The notes under the pieces were generated by a model that was not told the origin of the DNA, made no database searches, and was given only the letters and a program-made list of their open reading frames with translations. A DNA stretch of 64,000 nucleotides from Tetmemena sp. SeJ-2015 (lineage: Eukaryota; Ciliophora; Spirotrichea; Sporadotrichida; Oxytrichidae), in NCBI GenBank assembly GCA_027382625.1, contig JAJKFJ010022924.1, forward strand, positions 62,001-126,000, read 5' to 3'. A program made the translations under genes and the position numbers. Numbering within the stretch: position 1 is the stretch's first letter; each line of letters opens with the position of its first letter. Positions 14,384-25,032 of this stretch are shown here, piece after piece.

Positions 14384-16292
14384 TCATAAAAATGATAAAG
14401 CAAAGCACATAGAACTCTTTGTCAAAGCATTGACTTTAGAACTTTTGAGCATTAAAGACTTCTAAACAGCACTAAGCTTTGATTATAGATTTTGAGGGAT
14501 AATCCCGTTATTCTGTTTGGATATTCTATGAAGTTCAAGGATGAGTTCCTCAATCTGTTCACTCTCACCTCCACACTCTAGAGTGCTATACTCTTCTTGA
14601 ATAGAAATAGTGTCCTATTTATTTTCAACTTGATTTACATTTAATCAATCTATAAATTTGCTTATATTAATTGATCAATTAGAGTTTTGATTTGATTCTC
14701 TAGGTTGCTTTTCTGTCTCAACTAGAAGTCTTGTGACGAGCTTTAAGACCTTTACTGTCTTGTTTATGACAAATTTTCTTAACTCTCTCTTGATGCAGAT
14801 CTTTATCTCAAATTGAAAGGCGCCCCTCCAAACCTGTACTGATGATGACTGGAACTCTTTGATCATTTTTACTCTAGGCGATAATAGGTACTTCCTGTGC
14901 CCCATAAACATCCTCAACTGAATCCTTGGACATCTTATCTAGATAGAACTACTAGAAATAGGCACTATTTGCCTCATTAATGTTAGACTCCTCCGTGCTA
15001 TTGTGCTCAGTTAAATATTGCCTGAATTAGTTTGAGTTAGAATTTGAGTTATAGTTCAAAGAGTTGACTACAATATATTCCTCGTCCTGACTTTAAAGTT
15101 GCTGATTGCTAAGAGTATTTGAATACCTCTTATCTACATTTGAAAGGAAATCGTTTCTATGATTTGCCACTACAACCTCGCAGTTGCTGAAGTCACTATT
15201 AATAACCTAGGCTCTTGAAAATTAGTGCTGGAGAGGAGTTTAATCTGCAGCGCAAGATTTAAAATCCTCAGTAAATCTCTCTACTATTCTGGCTGCATAT
15301 TATACTCAGCTTCTTCCTCAATTGTACTTGTTTCGCACAAATTCTACTTCAAAGTCTACTCTTATTTCAAATAAGGAGAGAATCAAATAGATTTGATAAT
15401 CTTGTTGTTAGGCTTTTGGAGTCTAGGCTGTGAGCTATTAGTTTGGCTTATAATTGATGATCATTATGCAATAAGCGCATTTAGTCCATGAGCATCTGAG
15501 CAATATTGCCTATTCTCCGTTTGAAGTTGGGCTGAGAGAATCATTTGCAAACTAAGCATTTGCAGATACAACATGGCAAGACTCATAGTATTGAGCTGAT
15601 ACCTTGCACTCACTATTATCGCTCCCTAAGTTGGAGGCGACATCACTCTAATGGTTTCTGTGGAACAGCTAAGAACTCACATGCTCTACCACTGGTAAAC
15701 CTGAGCCCTTCAAGGACTACTAGCTATTATAAGACATCAATCCAACGCCTTCTAAATGATATAAAAAATTGATTATAGAACAATGCGAGTTGGCTTAAAG
15801 CAACTCTGGCTCACTATCAGTGCTTGAGCAAAGGTTTTACTTGGATGTATCTCTGCTAACTTCCGTAATTTACCTTAGCCTTTATTCCCTGAGCTTAAGA
15901 TAGCCATCTTCATTAACTCTCCCAGGAACCTCAGTCGCATAATCTGATTAATGAAAGCCTCTAGAGTTGAATTGTAGTCACTCGAAGAGCTAGCCGATGG
16001 TTAAAGGAAGAATTATGGGTGACTTTGGCCAGAGATATAGCTATTAGTTTTGTACTCTTGTTTAAGCCTTGACTCATAGCCTTCAAGGTTTTTCTAAAAA
16101 TTGAAAAGCTAATTTGATTTGAATCTCTGGAAGAATTTAAGATCCAACAAACTAATTCATGAATGAGCTATTTCTTTCTTGGAGAGCTCTTGGCTACGCA
16201 TCTTGAATATACTGTTGTTTATTAGGAGATGAGTATTTAGAGCCTGCTGTTGCTTAGGGTATGCTGTTTTCTTTTTCTAAGTGAAAGTCCAT
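14384..16292 (-). CDS. Unrecognised Asn/Ser-rich protein
   Basis: ATG at 16292 (MDFHLEKENSIPQATAGSKY) to TGA 14384-14386. Long TGA-free stretches are joined by frame changes near 16100, 15740 and 15320. Composition is N/S/Q-rich, with one more ordered piece (FINQIMRLRFLGELMKMAIL). Near the 3' end a 39-nt insert (14642-14680) with AAT at both edges and two in-frame TGAs separates RESNQNSN from VNQVENKQDTISIQEEY, a likely IES. No domain recognised. Confidence 0.5.
14642..14680. other. Candidate IES (AAT pointer), 39 nt
   Basis: On the minus strand AAT borders both sides of 39 nt containing two in-frame TGA codons. Deletion joins ...NSN to VNQVENK in frame. The insert has no GT at its start. 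The ends carry an imperfect inverted repeat built on TTGATCAATT / ATTGATTAA. Support is weaker than for the other IESs because the host protein is not conserved. Confidence 0.5.
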
Positions 16293-16418
16293 TTCAATTT
16301 ACTAGGAATTTAACTAGAGTAGAAATATTTAAATTTTATCAACAGTCTCACACCTTAATAGCCGTTAAGCGATAGGAGTAGATCTTTTGTGAAATTAAAA
16401 GTGAAATAAGTTAAATTA

Positions 16419-19400
16419 ATGGACGAAGAGGCAGACGATAAAATAATTACGATGGAAATCAACAAACCACCTTCGCAATTGGGTCCTTACACGAACAACA
16501 GACCGAAGAAAGCAAATAATTCAAGCACAGCAAAGCATAACGGCAAACCTCACTAGACATTTCTGCCTTTGAATTCTTCTTAATCTCAGACTTCCCTTCG
16601 ATTCAAGGTCCTCCCATCGTCCACTTAAGAAACTCTCTTCTTCTAAAATCCTACACCAATACACACCAATCTGGGAGCCTCTCCCTTATCTATTTTCAAT
16701 TTAAATAGACTTATTTCCCTTCAGTACTAATAAGGCATCCAATCCTCATGATTTCAGTGGTGGTAATCTTTAAACCATCCTAGGTGAGAATCTGATTATC
16801 AATGGAAAGACTGGCTCACTCTCAAGAGACAAGTAAAATTCATAAAGTCAAAGCAACCTCGCAACCTTAGCAGTTCAAAACTCACAGATGCTGCAAAAAT
16901 CTATTGAGGGTATCAATAACTCGAAGTACTAAGTGGTTAGATTGGGAACCAGTCAATATGCTTAGTTTTGAACTTTATTCGATAAATTATAAAAGTAAGT
17001 ATGCCAGACAGAATTTTCCACAAAAGTTAGATTTGGAAAGATCTATCCGTGGTTTAAGAAATACAGAGTTCAACATCCAAGAAAATAAAACTAGCTCAAG
17101 ACCTTAAACAAAGCAAAGCAGCTATTGAGCAAATTTAAATTTTAGCTAAGCGACAAGGGGAGTAAATCAACAGTTATAATTAGTGAGAGGAGCTAGCCAA
17201 AGTTTCTTACAATAAAATGGAATCGAAAGTCAAGCTGTTTTCATGCTCTTCATTAGTTATTTCGGGCCCTGAGTCCCCCACCGCACGTGCGGTTCCAGCA
17301 CCGCACGTGAACCCGGGACCGCACATATTTAAAAATTTTGTGGTATTGCTTTAGCTTGCACCGCCATGTTTCAAATGCGCTTCAACGCTGAAGCAGCTTT
17401 AAATATTCTGGCCCAAAAATTAATAATAAGCAAAATACACTAAGATGGAAAGCTTATATCTTAGACTTGTGAAGCGGTACCAAATTCGGCTTGGGATGAT
17501 TTGGGATGAGAAGGTGACTAATACTTAAAACCCGTGGCAAGTTGAATTTATCACTTCGAAATGATAAATTATATTAATCCGAATGAGAAGATTAGTTGTT
17601 GGGCTTATTGTGCAGGAAAGTATGAAGATTTGCTAGTTAAACTTATCTTCAAGTTTTATTTCTTATATAATTGAGGAGTTATCAAAGATCTCTTAGCATT
17701 ATTTGAAAAGCAATTATTTATTAGGAAGTAATATATAAATACACATCCAACTCACAATTGGTACCGGTCGCCCAATCCTTCAAGGCTCTCAGATTTGGTA
17801 CTTCGTTGGCTAGAGAGTGAGTGCTTAAATGAAGCAAGATATAAGGAAGCCTAAGCCCTGGGGAGAATTGGGTCGCAGCAGCGCATTTGAGAGTAATGAA
17901 AGGTGAATATCTCCCATTCATCCTCATAACCCTTAGAGGCATTGGGGGACATGATTATGGGCAGACACTCAGTCATGCAGCTGGACAGAGTCAGGCTCTC
18001 GGATTGATGCTACTCTATTTTTTTTTTTATCCTTTTAGGTTTTTTTTTTAAGATAAGCATAAGCTGGGTGGGGCTTATGCGCAGAGTGTGGGGTATCGGA
18101 GGGGGCTACATGTTTAGTTCCCTATTCGGCTGGTAGACAAAGACTCAAAGGCCTTGCTGAGCTTCTTTGTAATCTTAATATGCGGAGCCCTTTAATTCCT
18201 TTATTTTTTGGGTAAAATACAATCATAAAATACAATCAAAAATTTAAAACGCTGTGGGTAAACAAGGGATTGTTATTTGGTACATATTCATCATATCTTT
18301 AGTAAAAATCTTTTAAAAGGGACGATTATGATCTACCTCTGTTTTGAATTTATAATAAAATCAGTATCCTAACCCTCTCAATATGTTTTTATATGTTGAT
18401 GACTCTAAAAATTATTTAAATGATTTTTGAATCCCAAAAAATAATGAAAACTATCTTTTAATTTTGAGAATCAAACTAAATAGATAATTAAAGCATTAGT
18501 AAACAAAACTTCGGGAGGAATAATAGACGTTAGGATTTAGAGTTATTTACATTTTGATTAAACTAAAAAGCAATTCTGCATCAGCTCTCTCTCATAAATA
18601 TGGACGTCATTGTTTTATCCTTTTGGCTTTTTATGAATTTTAGATTTAAACGAGATTTGGAATGAGAGACTCCAAAAGGGATCGGGAACTTTAAAACCTC
18701 TCCTCATGAAAACAAAATATGTCACTAGTAGCTGCGACTCGCAAGGCCGTGGTATACAGTGGGGACTAAAAAACTCAAGCGGCCCTTTCTATGGCAACCT
18801 CATTAAGCTCCTAACTGTGAATAGATAACGATTAGCATAAAAGCCTTTAAGGTTGAGTGTTAGTATTAAAGGCGAAAAAAGACCTAGTCCTCCTATTATA
18901 TATCCTTTAAACTCTTAGATGCCCGGTAACATCGGAATAATACAAGAGGTCGAGCACAAAATACTATCAAAGAACAACAAAATAGAATTAAAAATAAAAA
19001 CTACCGTCGCACATGTTTAAACATAATTATTACACCTAGTGGGAAATATCACTATATTTTGTATTTTTATAATTGTTCTTCTCATACTCTTCTTAACTTA
19101 CAAAAACCTGTATCTTAATAAATAAATTTCACTATTCTAAGCCGAATTACTATAATATATAGCCTCCTTAGGATTAAACCAAAAATATAAATATTTAATA
19201 AATGATATGTCTCCTCTCACCAAGCCTAATTTATACCGCGTAAAAAGTCAAAAAAAAAGATTTCATCATAGTGATTTGCTTATATCAATTTTGGGCCAGA
19301 AATTTAAAGCTGCCAGCTTGAAGCCATTTGACCATGGCGGTGCAGCTAGCAAACCAAAATTTTTTAAAGTATGTGCGGTCCCGGGTTCACGTGCGGTGCT

Positions 19401-21896
19401 GGTACCGCACGTGCGGTGGGGGACTCAGGGCCCGTTATTTCTTTCTATGTGATGCATCACAGAATACCAACTATCTAAACAACAAACTCGAGACAATTAG
19501 GAAGCTAGCAAAGAAGACGGACTGCCTTTCCTTAACTCACTGAGGAAACTCTAAGACAACAGCTGTCCAATAACTAGACTGAGGGAGATCTACTCAGTCT
19601 AGGTGGTACAACGGTTGAAGGCATGCCGGCCAGTTAAGAAGGAAAGAGATCATAAAACTAATGGAAGCAGGAGCTGCTTTCAAAGATTAACCACTAGAAC
19701 AATCAATCAGACTTTACAGGAACAGTAGAAGAAAAAGCTGGTTCAAGGGATTAGAGTAAAGCAAACTTCGGTGAGAAAGGGGATAAGCATAGCCCTGGAA
19801 GTGGCCAAGAAAGTATAGCTCACCTAGGGTTGGGTTCAGATGCTGAGCTTAAATCTGTGGAGGATGCTTATGGCCTAAATACTTATTATCCTATTCAATG
19901 TATTCCATTTGTTACTTAAAGAGCAAAGGATAGATTGCTAAGTGCTTCTGAGAATTACTTCAAGCCAGCCTACGCTAAAAACTTCGAGTATCTTAATGTT
20001 CAAGCTCTTAAAAGTGAGGACTTTCCAAATAAGAACAACAGACTAAATTCTCATTCTACGTAATTGAATGTGCAGAACAGAAATTGGGCTATGTCCCCTT
20101 TTTCAAATATGGGTGGTGACTAAAATGTTGACCAAAATCTGAGAATGATGATAGCAAATTTCTAAACAAGTTCAAATCCTGGGTTAATAGTCAGCAGTCA
20201 GCTAAATTCCTAAGCTAAGTCAAATTAAATGAGAGTGAGGAATGGTGAAAAAATAAAATAAGGGCTAGCACAGAGTTTGAGTTAAGGTAATCTTTAAAGA
20301 ATATCCCCTGTGAGAGCGAAACAAATCTATTCTTAGAGTGACCTAATGAAATACAAGAGCTAGTTCCTAGATAATAAATTTCTCACTCAAAAATTTAGCT
20401 TCAACAACGAGCTAAGAGTACCAAACAATTTAAATTTTCCGTTTGCTCTTAAATAACTATGAACCCTTAGTTGAGAAAGCATCAGCAGAGAACCCAGGAA
20501 TCGCAAAGAAGACCTAAGTGTCAAAGATTGAAAATATAGTCGCTTTTAGATTTCAGTATATTATTTATACATACATTAGAATGAGAAAGCTGAAAAATAC
20601 TCCTAAGACTAGATTTGAACAAGACTTGATTTTCAATAAACTACAACAGCCTACAGAATCAAAGGCTAAAAAGATCCTTGAGAAGAAAATGTTTCATCAA
20701 AGTAGTCAAGATAGTTTATTGGGAGGGGTTCAAAAAGCTCATACAGCAACAAATTTCTTTCCTGGGAGATAGCAACACAAGAACTTGTTCAACTATACAC
20801 ATTCTCATCTTTTTACTCCTGACAACTAAATTCGTGATTGCAAATAAGAGAGTAATGGCTTCAGTCAAAGCGCGTTCTTAGGATGTGGGGAAGTTCCTGC
20901 AGAGTTTTATCAAAAATAAGAGGGGGAGGAAAGTCTATCTCCACTAGCGAAGCGAAGAGATCAAGTCATTAACGTGTTCTTAAACAAGTTTCCTCAACAT
21001 CCAAAGAAGAAAGTAATCACAAAAAGTGCTCAGGATAGTCAAACACCATCATAGTCAAATGATATTTTTAAATTGACAAACACAGGGAGATGCCATCAAC
21101 TTTTATTTTTAAATAACTTATTGAATAAGGCTGTTGGTGAGCCTTACAAGAAAATTAAGCTGCCTGCTTGTTCAAGTTATAAAAAACATCTTCACATGTT
21201 GTCTTTAAATTCACGAACTGTGAAGAAAGTGAATGAAGTTGAGAAGAAAGTTTTTAGTGGCTTGCTAAAGGTGTACGACTAGGAGAATCTTGAAAAGATA
21301 AACTAAGAGATAGAGTTGAACAAGGCCTCTCGCCATGATAAATTCATTCGGCTCATCGAGAACTGCCAGGCAAACACAACTGAGTACATTAGAGAGCCTC
21401 TCCGAAAGACTCAAGAGCAATTAGAGAAACTTCATAATCCAAGATATCCATCATTACTTATTTAGTGGTTGAAACTTCAGAAAGAAATTGAGTACTGGAG
21501 TCGATCAAAGAAGAGTAGAATAAGCTAAGTGTAGGGACTGAATGTGTTGGGGTCTGAAGTGATTTTGACAACCAGACCAGTTTATGGATTAAAAGCCTTT
21601 GTTACAATTAATTCAGCCCTCCAAAAATGTAGATACTCAGTAGCCTTAATCCTAAGCTCCAAGCTAACCAGGCTCGTTTGTATCTGTGGCTGTGGATAAG
21701 GAATACAACATAGAAATGAGCAAGGATGTGCTAAAGAAGAGTCGGGGGGCCTTTCAACTCAGGTCATCTACTTGTATCTTGGTCATGAAAGATAAGGAAA
21801 ATCAAAATCTATCTTTAGCCGAAAAGACCAATTTTTAGTCCACAATTTTACATCTATAAACTTTGATTTAAAAATTAATTTTTTTAGAATCATATG
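16419..21896 (+). CDS. Unrecognised protein gene split by a transposon-like element
   Basis: ATG at 16419 (MDEEADDKIITMEINKPPSQ). A Q/N/S-rich N-terminal part runs to the TTATTT at 17257-17262, where the element at 17263-19434 interrupts it. Coding resumes at the second TTATTT (19435-19440). Across the junction without the element, codons read SCSSLVISFYVMHH and stay open for ~980 bp to a TGA near 20461. One frame over, the ORF is open again to past 21580, with more ordered parts (KASRHDKFIRLIENCQANTT; PLRKTQEQLEKLHNPRYPSL), and changes frame once more near 21600 (GSFVSVAVDKEYNIEMSKDV). Other frame changes: about 16700 and 16960; also an in-frame TGA near 17185. The exact stop is unclear; the outer limit given is the TGA at 21894. 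No family recognised. Precise removal of the element with one TTATTT is needed for an intact gene. Confidence 0.5.
17263..17412 (+). repeat. Left terminal inverted repeat
   Basis: About 150 bp pairing with the reverse complement of 19290-19434. The outer 65 bp are nearly perfect; the inner part drifts with small indels but keeps GCACCGCCATG and CTGGCCCA. Confidence 0.8.
19290..19434 (-). repeat. Right terminal inverted repeat
   Basis: Reverse complement of the left repeat. Begins at TGGGCCAG on the plus strand and ends CTCAGGGCCCG next to the second TTATTT. Confidence 0.8.
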
Positions 21897-22380
21897 AAAA
21901 TATTTTTTTTTAAAATTATAATTTTATTTTTTCAATAAAAGTATATTTTCAATATGAAAGATTGTAATTACAAAAATATCAATTCAAATCATTTAATATG
22001 AATAATTTGTTAATCATGCTTAAACTATTAAAAGTAAAATTATTTAATTCTGAATTTTTTTAATCTAATACATAAAATTACGTATTTAATAATGCAATCA
22101 TTACAATATCTATTTTTAAAAATTGATTTGATAAATTTTTAGATCAGATTATGTTATGGGATGCTAAAATGAAAAGGATTCGAAACTGTGATAAGATTGT
22201 TTAGTATTTTAAATTTTTACATTAGATATTTTCAACTGTGATATTATTCCCTAGGACAATTCCAAAATTTAATTGTTTTAAATGAAAAAGGTTCTAATAT
22301 TTTCTAAATTATAGTATTGATGTAAACTTCTAATTGTTTACAAAGAAGGTCTAATTTATAGATGTATTTTTTTCATTAAA
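21897..22380. other. AT-rich intergenic region
   Basis: About 480 bp, very AT-rich. No supported gene. Probably the 3' region of the split gene plus the promoter of the ankyrin gene. Confidence 0.5.
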
Positions 22381-23480
22381 ATGGATGACGAGGAAAGCCC
22401 CCCAAGACAGGATTCTAAAGAAGAGTACTTATAGACTCATTGAGTACGATGCTAACTAGATATCTTAAGGACTCAACCCTTTCGATTAGATAAGGAATCT
22501 GAGTTTTCATTTGATTTCTTTAAATTTTTGGGAACAACACAAGCAATATAAAGATATCCAACCTGAACAAAGAAAGCAGCGCCAACAATCTGCAAATGGC
22601 ACCAGTTAAAGTGCTTGTAGTTAATTCATTAGAAAAGGAAGAAATATTTTCTTAGGAGGAGGTCTTAGATCAAGCAGAACAGCGAGTGAAGCTGATGGAG
22701 CGATATATAGATCGAGTTAATCAGCAGATTGAAAATACTTTCAAAGTTTCAACAACTGGCTTGGCTGAGTTGTAAACTGAGAAGTTCAAAATTTTGTAGA
22801 TAAAGGAAGAAGAGGACTTTGAACAGCATATAGAGTCTGAGAAAACCAAGGCAGGACTTTAGAATAAGTTTGAACGAATGTGCGAGCGAATAAAGTTTGG
22901 TGATACATTATCTGTGTATCAGTCTCTGGCTTAGCGTCCAGAGCTAGCCTCCATAAAAGATTAATTTGGATCCACTGCGCTGCATATGGCAGTGAAGAGA
23001 AAACAATACTAAGTCATTGATGTTTTGCTACATTTCAAGGCTGACCCCTTCTCCAGCTAAAACAATGTAAGATTAATCTATGATATTTGACCAATTTTAT
23101 TTAGTTGGGACAGTCCGCATATCAAATGGCACTTAGCACCAATGATTCCTAAGCTATTGACATCTTCAATGAAGTCAGAAATGATTAAACTTTAGTTTGA
23201 ATGATTCTTATTGAGATAAAATGAAACTTACCCATTTAACCACGCCAAGTTCGAAAGTCTACAGTATTTGGATTCGATAAGATCGACTCAGGAACTTAAG
23301 TTCCGCAAGATCAAGGAAAGTATATCTACATTTAAGAAAGAACTAGAGCAGATTAGAGAAGCGAAGGAGGAAGAGCAGAAGTAGAAACAGATGTTCAGTA
23401 GAACTGGCTTGCTGGGAGGAGGAGGACCAGGGTCAGCTGGACTTAAAAATTCCCTCAGTCAAGCTAAGTTTAGAATTTGA
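22381..23480 (+). CDS. Ankyrin-repeat coiled-coil protein
   Basis: ATG at 22381 (MDDEESPPRQDSKEEY). The frame changes twice before about 22600, perhaps at an undetected intron or IES, then runs openly: a charged helix (QAEQRVKLMERYIDRVNQQI), then two ankyrin repeats (FGSTALHMAVKRKQYQVIDV ... HFKADPF, and GQSAYQMALSTNDSQAIDIF) split by a ~40-nt GT-AG intron at about 23068-23105. A 31-nt IES (23190-23220) follows, then a second coiled coil (FRKIKESISTFKKELEQIRE) and a glycine patch before TGA 23478-23480. Ankyrin repeats bind proteins; the partner is unknown. The ankyrin call is good; the cellular role is not known. Confidence 0.75.
23190..23220. other. IES (TAAA pointer), 31 nt, in ankyrin gene
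   Basis: TAAA at 23186-23189 and 23217-23220. Excision of 31 nt joins ...FNEVRNDQ to NETYPFNHAKFESLQYLDS in frame. The unexcised frame meets TGA. Neither GT-AG intron that can be drawn here restores the frame. Confidence 0.75.
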
Positions 23481-23764
23481 CAGTTAGAGTGTGATATTAC
23501 TTATTCACTTAACATTGCCTTAACTCCTTAAGTTTAATTTCTTAAATCATCTATCTCCATTTCACGTTTTCTGAATTCTAAAGTGTTGCTCTCTGTTTTT
23601 CGTGTTCTTTATGTTTTCTCTAGTTATGTATTGAGTTTTAAATAATTTGAGTTCATAAGTTTGAAAAATTTGAATTATAATTTGAAAGCGAATTCTGATT
23701 GATTAATTATTTGCGTATCTAATAAGGTTATAAACTTACTCTTAAATTTCAATCGATTAGTAAA

Positions 23765-24370
23765 ATGGAAAAAGTAGCAGAAACCTGCAGACCCCTCAAC
23801 AAGTATGGAGACAAAGTTCCCCAACTCGTCGACCTCTCCAAGAAGGCCAACCTCCCCACCGGTGTCCTCCTTGCCGCCATCCTGGCTGTGAGCTCCATCG
23901 TTGTGCTGTTCGTGTTCGGCGGCACCATCCTCTCCCTGATCTTCACCGTGGTCTACCCCTCCATCCAGAGCATCAAGGCAATTGAGTCAGTTGGCGAGAA
24001 TGACGACAAGGAATGGCTCACCTACTGGACCATCTTCGGACTCTTCCACTTGCTCGACGAGTTCGGTGGCTTCGTGCTCTCCTTCATCCCCTTCTACTTC
24101 TACATCCGCATCGCCTTCTTCGTCTTCCTCATGGCTCCTCAGACCAAGGGCGCTCTCACCATTTACAAGTACCTTGTCGGCCCCATCCTCAAGCAGCACA
24201 AGGATTCCATCCAGAAGTTCATCGATGAGGTCAAGGGATCCGCCGGAGAAGCCATGACTGCCGCCAAGGACCAAGCCAAGAAGGAACTCGCTGACCCCAA
24301 CAGACTCCTCCAGGCCGCCCAGCTCGCCAACCAGGCTCAAGAGCAACTCAACGCCTATGACAGACAGTGA
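23765..24370 (+). CDS. REEP5/Yop1 (TB2/DP1/HVA22) ER-shaping membrane protein
   Basis: An intact 201-codon ORF from ATG 23765 to TGA 24368-24370, with no intron, IES or frame change. TB2/DP1/HVA22 proteins use two hairpin membrane segments to curve tubular ER. Seen here: an N-terminal soluble part, hydrophobic segment ~38-65 (VLLAAILAVSSIVVLFVFGG), the family core with the VVYPSIQSIKAIES motif and KEWLTYWTIFGLFHLLDEF, a second hydrophobic pair ~104-130, then an amphipathic Lys/Ala helix C-terminal to it (FIDEVKGSAGEAMTAAKDQA). It differs sharply from its neighbours in base use: C- or G-ending codons dominate, and all glutamines are CAA/CAG, never TAA/TAG. This suggests selection for high expression rather than transfer, since the flanks and family are eukaryotic. 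Confidence 0.92.
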   Translation: MEKVAETCRPLNKYGDKVPQLVDLSKKANLPTGVLLAAILAVSSIVVLFVFGGTILSLIFTVVYPSIQSIKAIESVGENDDKEWLTYWTIFGLFHLLDEFGGFVLSFIPFYFYIRIAFFVFLMAPQTKGALTIYKYLVGPILKQHKDSIQKFIDEVKGSAGEAMTAAKDQAKKELADPNRLLQAAQLANQAQEQLNAYDRQ

Positions 24371-25032
24371 GCAGTGCTAACTCTCTCAAACTAGTGAGAG
24401 AAGCATATTGGGCAAACGCAAGTGAAGACAGGGATGGAGTCATAGAGACAGACAGTTAAATCATATGATAAGGAAAGTATTAGCAATTAAAAAGCAGATA
24501 CCAGTAAAGCAGGTACCAAGCATAATCAGATATCATAAGCATGGTATTATAATTTTGACAGATGGGGAAAAGAGAGGAATCACCAAGTTCTCTAACTCGC
24601 AGCGAAGGAAACTTGGCGGCTTCTACTCTTCCCCCGTTGTATGACTGCACTCTGACTGTCTAAGCTTGCACGCAGCGTTTGATAGATGTTGTCGCATTTA
24701 TTATTTGTCTATTAATTGATAAGCTTTAGAGGAAAAGTTGTTGTTGTCTTTATATTCACTCACTCGTAGTTGTATGATGGAAGAGTGTTCTTCTTATAAG
24801 GTGAATGCGTTGTTGGTGTTCACTCATCAAAGATATTCCAAATTAAATAGTTGAAGTATAAATGGGAATATACTTCTTTGATTTGAGTAATATATTACGA
24901 CGTCATTACCTAATAAGAATCATTATTATATATTTACTCCCTCTGCATGCATTTGTTCGATTCTGCCAAACTTAAGACCACCAATCTGTAAACTTATTTT
25001 GAGTTTAAGTTATAATAAATCCTAAAAAGACA
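24371..25032. other. Intergenic region
   Basis: About 660 bp after the REEP gene. No open frame or RNA gene that I can support. It contains the 3' region of the REEP gene and the promoter of the MORN gene. Confidence 0.5.

Larger units (their letters stand above)
17263..19434. mobile_element. 2.17 kb element with long GC-tipped terminal inverted repeats
   Basis: The ends are inverted repeats of about 150 bp. The outer 65 bp match except for one base and are GC-rich in otherwise AT-rich DNA; each starts CGGGCCCTGAG and carries the motif ACCGCACGTG twice, one copy forming the palindrome CCGCACGTGCGG. TTATTT (possibly TTATTTC) is directly repeated at 17257-17262 and 19435-19440, as expected for a target-site duplication. 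The interior (~1.85 kb) has several TGAs in each frame and no transposase I recognise, so it looks non-autonomous, or its enzyme has decayed. Inside are a T-rich run near 18020-18050 and an 8-bp-stem hairpin at about 18057-18080. It sits inside a coding frame that is intact if the element and one TTATTT are removed. It could belong to a DNA-transposon superfamily making 6-8 bp duplications; I cannot assign it. Confidence 0.8.

Noticed and set aside
17721..17942. 73-residue minus ORF inside the inverted-repeat element as a transposase
   Set aside because: Too short, isolated and without any catalytic motif.
23982..24346. Ser- and Glu/Leu-rich ORFs overlapping the REEP gene
   Set aside because: Off-frame readings of a GC-rich coding sequence.
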